From Gammaproteobacteria bacterium (lineage in GTDB: Bacteria > Pseudomonadota > Gammaproteobacteria > HK1), in assembly GCA_022826505.1 (NCBI GenBank), contig JAJDUQ010000262.1, forward strand, positions 33,850 to 97,849: DNA of 64,000 nt, read 5' to 3'. How positions within the stretch are numbered: the stretch's first letter is position 1; each line of letters begins with the position of its first letter. Below are positions 43,283-51,942 of the stretch, in pieces. The position numbers and the translations under genes are program-made. Below the pieces are notes generated by a model. That model made no database searches, was not told the DNA's origin, and saw nothing but the letters and a program-made list of their open reading frames with translations.

Positions 43283-44527
43283 TCATCGGTTGAACGACAC
43301 CCCGCCCTCGACCACGAGCCGGCCGCGCTCGAAGCGGTCGAGGCCGAAGTCCCGAATCAGGTCGTGCGGCTCGTCCTTCGCGATCAGCCACGCGTGCATC
43401 CGCGCCGCCATCGGGGTGGTCTTGAATCCGCCGGCCCCGGCAATGTCCACGTAGAAGTTGCGCAGCGGCGTCTTCGAGATGATGGGGCTGCCGTCGTACA
43501 CGATGTCGAGCATGCCCGCCCAGTGCCGCAGGAGCTTCATGCGGGTGAAGATGGGGAACATCTCGAGCACCGCGGAGGTCACCTGCTCGATGACCCGGAA
43601 CGTGCCGCGCTGCGCGTAGGACGGATACGGATCGGTCGGTCCGCCAATCACCAGCTCGCCCTTGTCCGACTGCATCATGTAGCAGCCGTAGCCGCTGAAG
43701 ACCACGATCTCGTGCAGCACCGGCTTCACCGGCTCCGACACCCACGCCTGCAGCGGCTGGACCTCGATCGGGAGTCGAATCCCCGCCATCTCCGCCACCA
43801 CGCTCCCGTGACCCGCCACCGCCATGCCGACCTTCCCGGCCTCGATGAAGCCGTGCGTCGTCTCCACGCCGATGACGCCGGCGCCGCTGCGCCGGATGCC
43901 GATCACCTCGCAGTTCTGGATGATGTCGACCCCGTGCGCGTCGGCCATGCGCGCGAAGCCCCAGGCGACCGCGTCGTGGCGCGCCATCATCGCCTCCGGC
44001 TGGTACACCCCCCCGAGCACCTCCAGTCGCGGGCGCGGCGGCGGGCGGAAGATCGGCACCCGGCGCTTGATCTCCTCGACGTCGATCAGCTCGTACTTCG
44101 CGCCGTGGACGTGCATGGTGTTGGCCATCCGCGCCGCGGTGCGCGCCGCCTGCGAGCTCTGCAGGAACGAGATCATCCCGCGCCGGCCCACCATGAGGTT
44201 GTAGTTGAGCTCGCGCGACAGCTCGCGGTACAGCGCCATCGAACCCTCGTGGAACGGCACGCTCGGAGGCCGGATGTAGTTCGAGCGGATGGTCATGGTG
44301 TTGCGCGCGGTATTGCCGCCACCGAGCCACCCCTTCTCGATGACCGCCACGTTGCGGATGCCGTGATCTTGGGCCAGGTACCAGGCGGCGCCGAGCCCGT
44401 GCCCGCCGCCGCCGATGATCACCACATCGTAGCGGCGCTTCGGCTCGGGGCTGCGCCACATCCGCTGCCAGTCGGCGCGATATCGGAACCCGTTGCGCAG
44501 CAACGAGAAGATCGAGAACCGTTGCAT
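43283..44527 (-). CDS. soxB: Sarcosine oxidase beta subunit
   Basis: A 414-residue SoxB, the FAD- and FMN-binding catalytic subunit. The dinucleotide fold is VVIIGGGGHGLGAAWYLA near residue 36, followed by EKGWLGGGNTARNT, and GAGGFKTTPMAARMHA is near the C-terminus. It oxidises sarcosine at the FAD site. The start at 44527 (MQRFSIFSLL) fits the family. A GST gene ends 8 bases upstream, so GST and soxB may share a transcript. Confidence 0.95.
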   Translation of the reverse strand: MQRFSIFSLLRNGFRYRADWQRMWRSPEPKRRYDVVIIGGGGHGLGAAWYLAQDHGIRNVAVIEKGWLGGGNTARNTMTIRSNYIRPPSVPFHEGSMALYRELSRELNYNLMVGRRGMISFLQSSQAARTAARMANTMHVHGAKYELIDVEEIKRRVPIFRPPPRPRLEVLGGVYQPEAMMARHDAVAWGFARMADAHGVDIIQNCEVIGIRRSGAGVIGVETTHGFIEAGKVGMAVAGHGSVVAEMAGIRLPIEVQPLQAWVSEPVKPVLHEIVVFSGYGCYMMQSDKGELVIGGPTDPYPSYAQRGTFRVIEQVTSAVLEMFPIFTRMKLLRHWAGMLDIVYDGSPIISKTPLRNFYVDIAGAGGFKTTPMAARMHAWLIAKDEPHDLIRDFGLDRFERGRLVVEGGVSFNR

Positions 44528-44535
44528 CGGTACCT

Positions 44536-45174
44536 TCAGCCCGCACCCATCCACTGCAGCGTGGCCTGGCGGCTTTCGTCCGTGACTTGCCTGACCACGG
44601 GGTGCGCGTACGCGGTCTCGCGCCATGCCTGCAACTTCGGCCCGTAGCGGGACTCGCGTCCGAAGTGGGGAAGCAGGATGTCGGCGAGCGTGAACGTCGC
44701 CGGGAAGGCGCAGTCCGCCACTCCGATCGCGCCGCCGCCCAGCCAGGGATCGGGATCGATCAGCGACTCCATCTGGTCGAGCCGCGCCCGGTAGCGGTCC
44801 AGACACGCGTTCAGGGCCGCTTCGTCGCGGCCGGCCGGATCGACGTGCGCGAACGTGGCGCGCAGGTGCGGCTCCAGCCAGAGGTCGTGGAACCGGGACA
44901 GGAACCGCTGGTGCGCGCGCTGCTCGGCATTGCCGGGCAGGAGCGAGGGGTCGGGATACTTCTCCTCCAGATACTCCGTGATCACTTCCGATTCGCTGAT
45001 CACGAAATCGCCGTCCTTCAGGCCGGGAATCGTGCCGACGGGGACGATGGCCTTGTACTGCGGCGAGCTGTAGCCGCCCGGCGGCGGCACCATGTCGTAG
45101 TCGATGTCCTTGATGCCGAGCGCGATGCGAACCTTCGCGCTGTAGGTACTGACCGGTATGGCGTAGAGAATCAT
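44536..45174 (-). CDS. Glutathione S-transferase family protein
   Basis: A 212-residue GST. The thioredoxin-like N-terminal half has YSAKVRIALG (candidate catalytic Ser/Tyr) and the cis-Pro region GTIPGLKDGDFVISESEVI with the glutathione-binding Glu-Ser. The C-terminal half is helical. It lies directly upstream of soxB in the same direction. In methyl-amine catabolism, GSTs can act in formaldehyde or electrophile handling, but this role is inferred from position. Confidence 0.88.
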   Translation of the reverse strand: MILYAIPVSTYSAKVRIALGIKDIDYDMVPPPGGYSSPQYKAIVPVGTIPGLKDGDFVISESEVITEYLEEKYPDPSLLPGNAEQRAHQRFLSRFHDLWLEPHLRATFAHVDPAGRDEAALNACLDRYRARLDQMESLIDPDPWLGGGAIGVADCAFPATFTLADILLPHFGRESRYGPKLQAWRETAYAHPVVRQVTDESRQATLQWMGAG

Positions 45175-45358
45175 GATTCCTCTCCGGCGTGGGTGAACTG
45201 GAAGGTCGCGAACGTCTCCGGACTCCGCCCCACCATTGTCGTCATCGTCGCCATCGACGGGCGTTCAGGGGATCGGCAGCGCCGCCGCGGCGGGCATGGA
45301 ACGCCCCGGGCCGGGCCCCGCGAGCGGCGCCGACCGCCACCGGGCGCTCGGTCGCCGC

Positions 45359-46345
45359 TCACTGGCGATACGAGAACGCCTTGCGGAACCGCCACAGCAG
45401 GTAGTCGCCGCAGGCGATGGGCTCGTCGTGCGGGGTCTCGCCGTCGGCGCAGAACGCCCGCGGATCCACCAGGGTCTCGAAGTTCGGATCGTAGGCGAGC
45501 ACCAGCGAGAGACGCTCGCGGCCGCTCGTGTTGATCACGCGGTGCACGGTGGAGCGGTAGCGGCGGTTCGACCAGCGCTCCAGAAGATCGCCGATGTTGA
45601 CGACGAGGGTGTCGGGGATCGGCGGCATCGCGGCCCATTCGCCGTTGCGGCGTCGGATCTCGAGCCCGCCGTTGGCATCCTGGCACAGCACCGTGAGCAC
45701 GCCGAAATCGGTGTGGGGGGCCACCCCGAACTGATCCTCCTCGGCCCCGCCGGGTTGCGGTGGGTAGTACTGGAGCGATCCGCGGCTCACCGGCCGGTCG
45801 CGGTGCCGGATGAAGTGGTCGGCCTCCAGGCCGGCCCCGAGCGCGAAGCCCCGCAGCAGGTCCTCCGCGCACGCGCTCGCCGTCTCGAAGTAGGGATAGA
45901 CGCCGGTCTTCAACTCCGGCATCGCCGGGGGCCACTCGTTCGGTCCCAGGAGGGGGTTCGCCGGCTCCGGCCCGGTGTCGTGCTCGAGGCCGGAATCGCC
46001 GTCGAGTTCCATTCCCCAGTTGAAGCTCTCCTTGAGGTCGAGCCTGGCGCCGTCGTTGACCTTGGTCGACCCCGGTTTGAGCCAGCCGTGGTGGGCCAGG
46101 TTGGTGGCGGCCTCCCGCTTGGCTTCTTCGGGCAACCGGAAGAAATCGAGCCCCACCTGTCGCGCACGCTCCACGATTCCCGCATCCACCCCGTGGTTCC
46201 TGACGTACAGGAAGCCGATCTCGGTAGCGGCCCAGGCAAGCTCGGCCCCGACCGCGGTGGGATTGGTGCCGTCTCGCAAGGGTGCGATGTCGATGATGGG
46301 GACATCGCATGCGTCGATCGGTTCGGCTCTTGCTGGGGCGGTCAT
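45359..46345 (-). CDS. 2-oxoglutarate/Fe(II) oxygenase, isopenicillin N synthase family
   Basis: A 328-residue oxygenase with iron ligands in HTDFGVLTVL (His, Asp) and HRVINT (His), and the oxoglutarate pair in RLSLVLAY (Arg-x-Ser). The start at 46345 (MTAPARAEPI) precedes the family beginning VPIIDIAPL. It is paralogous to the protein at 31401-32405. It lies upstream of the GST and soxB in the same direction, which suggests a joint pathway, but 184 bases separate it from the GST. Confidence 0.9.
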   Translation of the reverse strand: MTAPARAEPIDACDVPIIDIAPLRDGTNPTAVGAELAWAATEIGFLYVRNHGVDAGIVERARQVGLDFFRLPEEAKREAATNLAHHGWLKPGSTKVNDGARLDLKESFNWGMELDGDSGLEHDTGPEPANPLLGPNEWPPAMPELKTGVYPYFETASACAEDLLRGFALGAGLEADHFIRHRDRPVSRGSLQYYPPQPGGAEEDQFGVAPHTDFGVLTVLCQDANGGLEIRRRNGEWAAMPPIPDTLVVNIGDLLERWSNRRYRSTVHRVINTSGRERLSLVLAYDPNFETLVDPRAFCADGETPHDEPIACGDYLLWRFRKAFSYRQ

Positions 46346-46504
46346 GGACGGACCTCCAGGTCTTTCAGTATCGGCACCGGCAATGGTGGAGTGTACTCCG
46401 ATGCGGGACGGTCGAAATCCCGCAGTCCAAACCCGAACTGCGTCCGCCGAGGAACCTTGCGTCGGTTGTCCGGACAGGGCCATGCATGGCCTTGGTCGTC
46501 CGGA

Positions 46505-46535
46505 TTGACTGCATTGAATTGCATTCATAGAATGC
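46505..46535 (+). promoter_or_regulatory. Promoter and operator of vapBC (second locus)
   Basis: TTGACT (46505-46510), a 17-base spacer and TAGAAT (46528-46533) form a near-ideal sigma-70 promoter. A perfect inverted repeat GCATTC-ATA-GAATGC (46521-46535) covers the -10 box and is the natural site for autorepression by the antitoxin, whose gene starts at 46575. Confidence 0.6.
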
Positions 46536-46574
46536 ACAAATTGAAATCACTCGAACTCCGGATCGGAAAGGTTC

Positions 46575-46826
46575 ATGAAGACCATGACCATTCGCAACGT
46601 GCCGGCCGAGTTGTCCGCGGCCCTGGAGGCGGAGAAGCGCCGCCGGGGACTCTCCCTCAACCGCACCGTGCTCTCGTTGATGCAGGAGGCCCTCGGCGTC
46701 TCGACCGGCAGACGTCGCAGCAACGGGCTTCGCAGCCTGGCCGGTTCCTGGAGTGAGGATGAATTCAGGCGCTTCGAGCAAGCCGTCGCCCCGCTCTCCG
46801 AGATCGACGAAGATCTCTGGAAGTGA
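46575..46826 (+). CDS. vapB: FitA/VapB-like ribbon-helix-helix antitoxin
   Basis: An 83-residue antitoxin. MTIRNVPAELSAALEAEKRR and LSLNRTVLSLMQEAL form the ribbon-helix-helix, and the C-terminal third (SWSEDEFRRFEQAV, then IDEDLWK) is the toxin-binding tail. The toxin gene starts 9 bases downstream. It is expressed from the promoter at 46505-46535. Confidence 0.85.
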   Translation: MKTMTIRNVPAELSAALEAEKRRRGLSLNRTVLSLMQEALGVSTGRRRSNGLRSLAGSWSEDEFRRFEQAVAPLSEIDEDLWK

Positions 46827-46835
46827 GTCGGACGA

Positions 46836-47243
46836 GTGAGTCGAATCTGTCTCGACACCTCGGCTTACAGCAACTTCCGGCGAGGCGAGCCCGGTGTCGT
46901 CGAGCACCTGGACCGCGCGGAGTGGGTCGGCGTACCCAGCATCGTCCTCGGCGAACTCCGGGCGGGCTTCCGGCTCGGTACCCGCGCCGAATCGAATGTT
47001 CGCGAGCTCGACGAATTCCTGGACCACGCGGTCGTGGAGGTCGTGTCCGTGGACGCGGTCGTTGCACAAATCTACGGAGAAATATTCGCCGACCTGCGCA
47101 GCAAGGGACGCCCGCTGCCCACCAACGATATCTGGATTGCCGCAACGGCGGTACGGGCGGGCGCCTCGGTCCTGACATTCGACGAGCACTTTCGAGATAT
47201 TGTCCGCGCCGGCAGCCTCGTACTCGAGCCGCCCGTCACCTGA
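46836..47243 (+). CDS. vapC: PIN-domain toxin (VapC type)
   Basis: A 135-residue PIN ribonuclease with the four acidic positions in ICLDTSAYSNF, SIVLGELRAGF, TNDIWIAATA and LTFDEHF. The start is a GTG (46836). It is co-transcribed with the antitoxin just upstream. FitB/VapC-like enzymes of this type cleave specific RNAs; the target is unknown. Confidence 0.87.
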   Translation: MSRICLDTSAYSNFRRGEPGVVEHLDRAEWVGVPSIVLGELRAGFRLGTRAESNVRELDEFLDHAVVEVVSVDAVVAQIYGEIFADLRSKGRPLPTNDIWIAATAVRAGASVLTFDEHFRDIVRAGSLVLEPPVT

Positions 47244-47575
47244 CAGGAAGATTGCCTGGCGCGATGACTACTCACCCTTGCTGACTGTTCGTCCATCTGC
47301 GGCCGTGTTCAGACCGCAACCGAAAGACGGTGAGGGTGAGCCATGCCCAGCCGCACGGGTTTCGTCATCTGCATCGTCATCCCATTTGAGAAACAGGCGC
47401 CTCGCGATCACCGGTCCCGGCCGGCTCCGCGGTCCAATCCCGGATTCTCCGCAAATCCGAACGTGACGTCATCGCGGCGGCCCTCGCTCCCGACGACCCG
47501 CCCATCACTCAATCGAATTCATACGCGAGCCGCCTTCGGGATCGCGTCATGACGACGGATTGGCGACTCCGAGCC
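47244..47575. other. Convergent gap, small inverted repeat only
   Basis: These 332 bases lie between convergent genes. A modest inverted repeat CGGATT/AATCCG (47441-47459) could serve as a weak bidirectional terminator. No gene is recognised. Confidence 0.35.
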
Positions 47576-48592
47576 CTACCGCGCCAGCAACTCGGAGACG
47601 CAGCCGTCGAGGAAGCGCAGGAAGCCGCTCCCTTCTCGGCTCGGGCTGGCCACCGCGTGACCCCAGGGCGAGTCGTAGGGGCGAAGCTCGGCGTTCGGCA
47701 TGTGCGCGACCTCGATGGCGTTGTCCGCGGGCGGGAAGTAGAGGTCCGTGGTGCAGGGGACGAGGATCGCCCGCGCCCGAATCGCGCCGAGCGCGCGTTC
47801 GAAATCCCCGCCGTAACGCTCGTTGGCGCTGATGTCGCCGTGCTGCCAGGTCCGAAGCTTGGCCACCAGATCGTTGGCGTCCCAGTCGAGGTGATCGCGC
47901 TCCCAGTCGAGCACCAGCTCCTCCCAGGTCTCGAATCCGAGCGCGCGGTGGAGCCGCTCGCGGTAGAACGTCTGCGAGAACGCCCACCCCGCGTAGACCC
48001 GCGCGAACGCCCGCAGACCCTTCTGCGGGGGCGAGACGTAGTCGCCGCCCGCGAACGCGCCGTCGGCCATGAGCGCCGCCCTGGCCCCGTCGAGGAAGAG
48101 CTGGTTGTGGGGGGAGGTTCGCGCCGACGCGCAGAACGGGAGGATGGCATCGACCATGTCCGGGAACTGCGCACCCCATTGGTAGGACTGCCCTCCCGCC
48201 ATCGACCATCCCGTCACCAGCGCGACGCGCTTCACGCCGAGCACCTCGGTGAGCAGCCGATGCTGGCAGGCGACGTTGTCGTATGGGGTGACGACGGGGA
48301 AGCGCGGTCCGTCGAACGGCGGCGCGGTGTTGCTCGGCGAGGACGACAGGCCGTTGCCGAACATGTTGATCGACACGATGAACCAGCGCGACGGGTCGAG
48401 CGCCGGCACCGTTCGCAGATAGCCCTCGTTGCGCACGTGCGTGCCGGTGTAGAACGTCGGCATGACGATGACGTTGCCGCGGCTCGCATCGAGCGAGCCG
48501 TACGTCTTGTAGGCGAGCTTCGCGTCGGGGAGCGCGACCCCGGACTGGAGCCTCACCTCGCCGAGTTCGAATGTCTCGTAGTCCCGCGCCAC
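47576..48592 (-). CDS. MetX-like alpha/beta hydrolase
   Basis: A 338-residue alpha/beta hydrolase of the homoserine O-acetyltransferase (MetX) family. The nucleophile elbow is GWSMAGGQSYQW near residue 149, the Asp candidate is in PCTTDLYFPP, and the catalytic His is in SPWGHAV near 310. The start is a GTG at 48592. Several MetX-family members are acyl hydrolases rather than transferases, and nothing near here suggests methionine synthesis. It lies 59 bases downstream of the glutamine synthetase-like gene in the same direction, so both may act on one acylated or amide substrate. Confidence 0.82.
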   Translation of the reverse strand: MARDYETFELGEVRLQSGVALPDAKLAYKTYGSLDASRGNVIVMPTFYTGTHVRNEGYLRTVPALDPSRWFIVSINMFGNGLSSSPSNTAPPFDGPRFPVVTPYDNVACQHRLLTEVLGVKRVALVTGWSMAGGQSYQWGAQFPDMVDAILPFCASARTSPHNQLFLDGARAALMADGAFAGGDYVSPPQKGLRAFARVYAGWAFSQTFYRERLHRALGFETWEELVLDWERDHLDWDANDLVAKLRTWQHGDISANERYGGDFERALGAIRARAILVPCTTDLYFPPADNAIEVAHMPNAELRPYDSPWGHAVASPSREGSGFLRFLDGCVSELLAR

Positions 48593-48651
48593 TTCGAATC
48601 AGACCCGCATCCGCTCGATTGTCCGGCTCGGGGCAGGCGCTCGGACAACCT

Positions 48652-50070
48652 TCAATAGAGCCGAAGATACTCCTCCACCTCCCAGTCCGTCACCGCCCGA
48701 TGGTAACGCTCCCACTCGTCGGCCTTGTAGCGCAGGTAGGAGTTCAGCATCGTGGGCCCGAGCACCTCGGCCGCGATCGGGTCGTCCTTGAGGATTCCGG
48801 TCGCTTCGAACAGGTTCTTCGGCAGACGCTGCCCGCCGCTGGCCCGAATTTCCTCGTCGGTGAGCTGGTAGAGGTCCTTGTTCAGCGGCGGTCCGGGATC
48901 GATGCCCTCGATCACCCCGGCGACGGTCGCGGCGGTGGTCATCCCCAGCGACAGGTAGGGATTCATGCACATGTCGGCCGCGCGGTTCTCGATGCAGAAC
49001 CGGTTCTGGGGCAGGCGCAGCATGCAGGAGCGGTTGTTGTCTCCGTAGGTCATGTGGGTCGGTGCCCAGGTCACCGTCCCTCCCTCGAAACCGCCGACCT
49101 CCGGCACCAGCCCGTTGTAGGAGTTGACGGTCGGACAGGCGATGGCGGTGAGTGCTCCGCCGTGGCGCAGCAACCCCCCGACCGCGCCGTAGGCGGCCCT
49201 GGACCAACCACCTCCGGCGTCCTCGAAGATGTTCACTCCCGGCGCATCGACCCGTTGCATCGAGTAGTTGATGTGCGCTCCCGAACGCCAGTCGCCGATG
49301 GTGGGCTTGGGCATGAAGGTGACGAACATGCCCTGCTTCTTGGCGACTTCCTTGAGCACCACCCGCAGGAACACCAGCCGGTCGGCCATCCGCAGGACGT
49401 CGGTGTAGTCGAAGTCGAGCTCGAACTGCGAGTAGCCGCCCTCGGCGACCACGTCCTTCAGCCCCCAGCCGAGCTCTTCGAGGACGTCGACGAGCGCGCC
49501 GAGAAAGCCCATGGAGTCGACGGAGAACTCGATGTCGTATCCGAACGCCTGGCGTCTCGGGCGCACGCCTTCGCCGGGATGCGGGTCGTCGTCGAACGCC
49601 TTGACGGGCTGACCGCCGCGCCAGCGCATGACGAAGAACTCCGGCTCGATCCCCGAGAACCCCGCATAGCCCTTCGCAGCGGCATCGCGCACCACGCGCT
49701 TGAGGGCGTGGCGGGGGCACAGGTTGTACGGCGCGTCCTCCCACCAGAGATCCGCGAACATCCACGCGCAGGTGCGATCCCAGGGGCAGATCGTCAGGGT
49801 GTCGAGATCGGGCACCGGGATCTGGTCGGAGTCGGCGGGGGTGAGCTCGGGCACGAACGAGACCGAGTGCACGGCGAACTGCGGGCCCTTGCCCATGCAC
49901 AGGTTCTCGAAGTTGCTGAGCGGAACGGGCTTTGTCTTCGGTACTCCGAGCATGTCGATCCAGCAGGAGAACACGTACCGGACGCCCGCCTCGGCGAGCT
50001 TCGCCTTCGCTTCGCGCACGCGCTCGATGTCGGGAAGCGCTTCGGCCATGTTTCTCGGTGTCGCATTCAT
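48652..50070 (-). CDS. Glutamine synthetase-family ligase (GlnT/type III-like)
   Basis: A 472-residue enzyme of the glutamine synthetase superfamily, close to GlnT or gamma-glutamyl-amide synthetases. The ATP/metal half has SGIEPEFFVMR, GYSQFELDFDY and KPTIGDWRSGAHINYS. The C-terminal half has NRSCMLRLPQNRFCIENRAADM and NPYLSLGM. It joins glutamate to ammonia or a small amine using ATP. The neighbouring divergent Lrp/AsnC regulator and Rieske oxygenases make a dedicated role in amine assimilation more likely than general nitrogen assimilation. The start at 50070 (MNATPRNM) precedes the conserved region directly. Confidence 0.87.
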   Translation of the reverse strand: MNATPRNMAEALPDIERVREAKAKLAEAGVRYVFSCWIDMLGVPKTKPVPLSNFENLCMGKGPQFAVHSVSFVPELTPADSDQIPVPDLDTLTICPWDRTCAWMFADLWWEDAPYNLCPRHALKRVVRDAAAKGYAGFSGIEPEFFVMRWRGGQPVKAFDDDPHPGEGVRPRRQAFGYDIEFSVDSMGFLGALVDVLEELGWGLKDVVAEGGYSQFELDFDYTDVLRMADRLVFLRVVLKEVAKKQGMFVTFMPKPTIGDWRSGAHINYSMQRVDAPGVNIFEDAGGGWSRAAYGAVGGLLRHGGALTAIACPTVNSYNGLVPEVGGFEGGTVTWAPTHMTYGDNNRSCMLRLPQNRFCIENRAADMCMNPYLSLGMTTAATVAGVIEGIDPGPPLNKDLYQLTDEEIRASGGQRLPKNLFEATGILKDDPIAAEVLGPTMLNSYLRYKADEWERYHRAVTDWEVEEYLRLY

Positions 50071-50256
50071 GGGGTTTCACCTCGTTCGATGACAGTAGGG
50101 CCGGATCACGATTTTCGAACTCAAGCTCTCTGACGCGAGAACCAATCGTGAATCTCGGTTGCTTTTCTTTATGAATTCGGCACAATCTACATTACCTTCT
50201 GCGGATTTCACAACCGCATCCGTCATTCGCGACGCGTGGCGCGACGAGCCGGGCCC
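50071..50256. promoter_or_regulatory. Divergent control region
   Basis: These 186 bases lie between the glutamine synthetase-like gene (leftward) and the Lrp/AsnC-type gene (rightward). The middle (about 50158-50215) is clearly AT-rich with several TTG and TA-rich steps, so both promoters and the regulator's binding sites should lie here. No single promoter is convincing enough to place. Confidence 0.45.
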
Positions 50257-50799
50257 ATGACTCGAAGCACGGTGCACGCATTCAGGACGACGACCGACGA
50301 CGACGGCGACGAGCACGCCGACACGGTCTCGGCACTGTCGTCCCCGCACGACGACCTCAACCAGCGGATCATCCGCCTGCTCCGGGACGACGGCCGGGCG
50401 GCCTACGACCTGATCGCGCAGAAGCTCGGCGTGTCGGGCGGGACCGTCCGCAACCGGATCGCCCGCATGCGCGAAGCCGGCATGCTCCGCATCGTGGCGG
50501 TGGTCGACCCGGTGGCCGTCGACTACGAGACCGACGCGATGCTCGGCATCAAGACTGCGGCGGGAGTGGCTCCGGCCGACGTTGCGCAACGGCTCGACTC
50601 CCACGCCTGCGTCGTCTACATCATGTGGGTCAGCGGCCGATTCGACCTGCTGGTCGAGGTGGTGTGCGACGAGGAGACCGAGTTCGCGCTCTTCCTCAAC
50701 GAGCACATCCACGGCCAGCCCGACATCGCCCACGTCGAGGTCATGACCCGGATCGACATGTTCAAGAACCAGTTCCTGCTCAAGCGCCACGTGCCGTAG
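50257..50799 (+). CDS. Lrp/AsnC-family transcriptional regulator
   Basis: A 180-residue Lrp/AsnC protein. A variable 32-residue N-terminus precedes the helix-turn-helix DDLNQRIIRLLRDDGRAAYD and GVSGGTVRNRIARMREAGM. The C-terminal RAM ligand-binding domain includes YIMWVSGRFDLLVEVVCDE. The ATG at 50257 was chosen; a GTG at 50236 is possible. It is divergent from the glutamine synthetase-like gene and immediately upstream of the Rieske genes, and so likely controls both, with an amino acid or amine as effector. Confidence 0.9.
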   Translation: MTRSTVHAFRTTTDDDGDEHADTVSALSSPHDDLNQRIIRLLRDDGRAAYDLIAQKLGVSGGTVRNRIARMREAGMLRIVAVVDPVAVDYETDAMLGIKTAAGVAPADVAQRLDSHACVVYIMWVSGRFDLLVEVVCDEETEFALFLNEHIHGQPDIAHVEVMTRIDMFKNQFLLKRHVP

Positions 50800-50826
50800 C
50801 TCGCGCGGGGCTTCGGGGAGATCGGC

Positions 50827-51942
50827 ATGAGTTCCACGCTGCAATCGCTCCTGGGGACCGAGACTCTGGCGACGTTCGAGACCGGGGGGCCGCCGGCTCG
50901 CGGCCTGCCCGGCACGGCCTATACGAGCGACGCGTTCTTCGCGCTCGAGAACGAACGGATCTTCACCGCATCGTGGGTCTTCGCCGGCTTTGCGCACGAG
51001 CTGTCCCGGCCCGGCGACGCGGCGCCGGTCACCGTGGCCGGCCAGCCGGTGCTGCTGGTGCGCGACGCGAACCGGCGAGTCCGGGCCTTTCACAACGTGT
51101 GCCGCCACCGCTGCCTCAAGCTCGTCGACGCGGCCCGCAACGTGGGGCGGACGATTCGCTGCCCCTATCACTCGTGGACGTACGGGCTCGACGGCGCACT
51201 CCACGTCGCCCCCTACTTCGGCGGGCGGGACCCGCGCGCGGCGCCGCACGGCTTCGACCGCGAGCAGCACGGACTCGTACCGGTGAGGTCGGAGACGTGG
51301 CACGACTGGATCTTCGTCAACCTGAGCGGTACGGCGCCGCCGTTCGACGATTTCTCGGCGCCGATCCGACGCCACCTCGAAGGGCTCGACCTCACCCGAG
51401 TGCACCACCTCGTCACCGTCGACATGGGGGAGGTCGCCGCCAACTGGAAGCTCCTGATGGAGAACTTCATCGAGCCCTACCACGTCCAGTTCGTGCACGC
51501 CACCACCACCGAGCAGCCTCTCGCCGATCACTACACGGTCAACGAGCCGGGCTGCCTCGGGTGTGCCGTCGATGTCTCGGGAGACGCGACGCGCAAGAAC
51601 ACGCTGTCGGTGGATTCACGCTACCTCACGCTGTTTCCCAGCTTCGCGTTCGGGCTCTACATGCCGGATCAGATCGGCGTGCACCTCAACGTGCCGCTCG
51701 CGCCGGGCCTCACCATGCAGCGCCGTGCAATCTACAATCTCGGACCCGAGCCGGCATCGCCCCGGCGCGCCGGGCAGCTTGCGAGGCTGTGGCGCCAGGT
51801 GCACCTCGAGGACCACGCAATCTGCGAGCGACTCCAGCAGGGGCGCGTCTCGGATGCGGCGGCAACGGGAGGCGTGCTCTCCCCGGTGTGGGAGAATTCG
51901 GTTCGCAGCTTCCAGGAGATGGTGGTGGACCACCTTCGATGA
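50827..51942 (+). CDS. Rieske non-haem iron oxygenase, alpha subunit (GbcA/Stc2-like)
   Basis: A 371-residue Rieske oxygenase. The [2Fe-2S] ligands are in CRHRCLKLV (Cys-x-His) and CPYHSWTY (Cys-x2-His). The mononuclear iron site is NWKLLMENFIEPYHVQFVH (His pair), with an acidic ligand expected further on. The length and the EPYHVQFVH form resemble the family that demethylates betaines, carnitine or choline-like compounds, though aromatic substrates cannot be excluded. It overlaps the next Rieske gene by 4 bases. No ferredoxin reductase gene is adjacent. Confidence 0.87.
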   Translation: MSSTLQSLLGTETLATFETGGPPARGLPGTAYTSDAFFALENERIFTASWVFAGFAHELSRPGDAAPVTVAGQPVLLVRDANRRVRAFHNVCRHRCLKLVDAARNVGRTIRCPYHSWTYGLDGALHVAPYFGGRDPRAAPHGFDREQHGLVPVRSETWHDWIFVNLSGTAPPFDDFSAPIRRHLEGLDLTRVHHLVTVDMGEVAANWKLLMENFIEPYHVQFVHATTTEQPLADHYTVNEPGCLGCAVDVSGDATRKNTLSVDSRYLTLFPSFAFGLYMPDQIGVHLNVPLAPGLTMQRRAIYNLGPEPASPRRAGQLARLWRQVHLEDHAICERLQQGRVSDAAATGGVLSPVWENSVRSFQEMVVDHLR

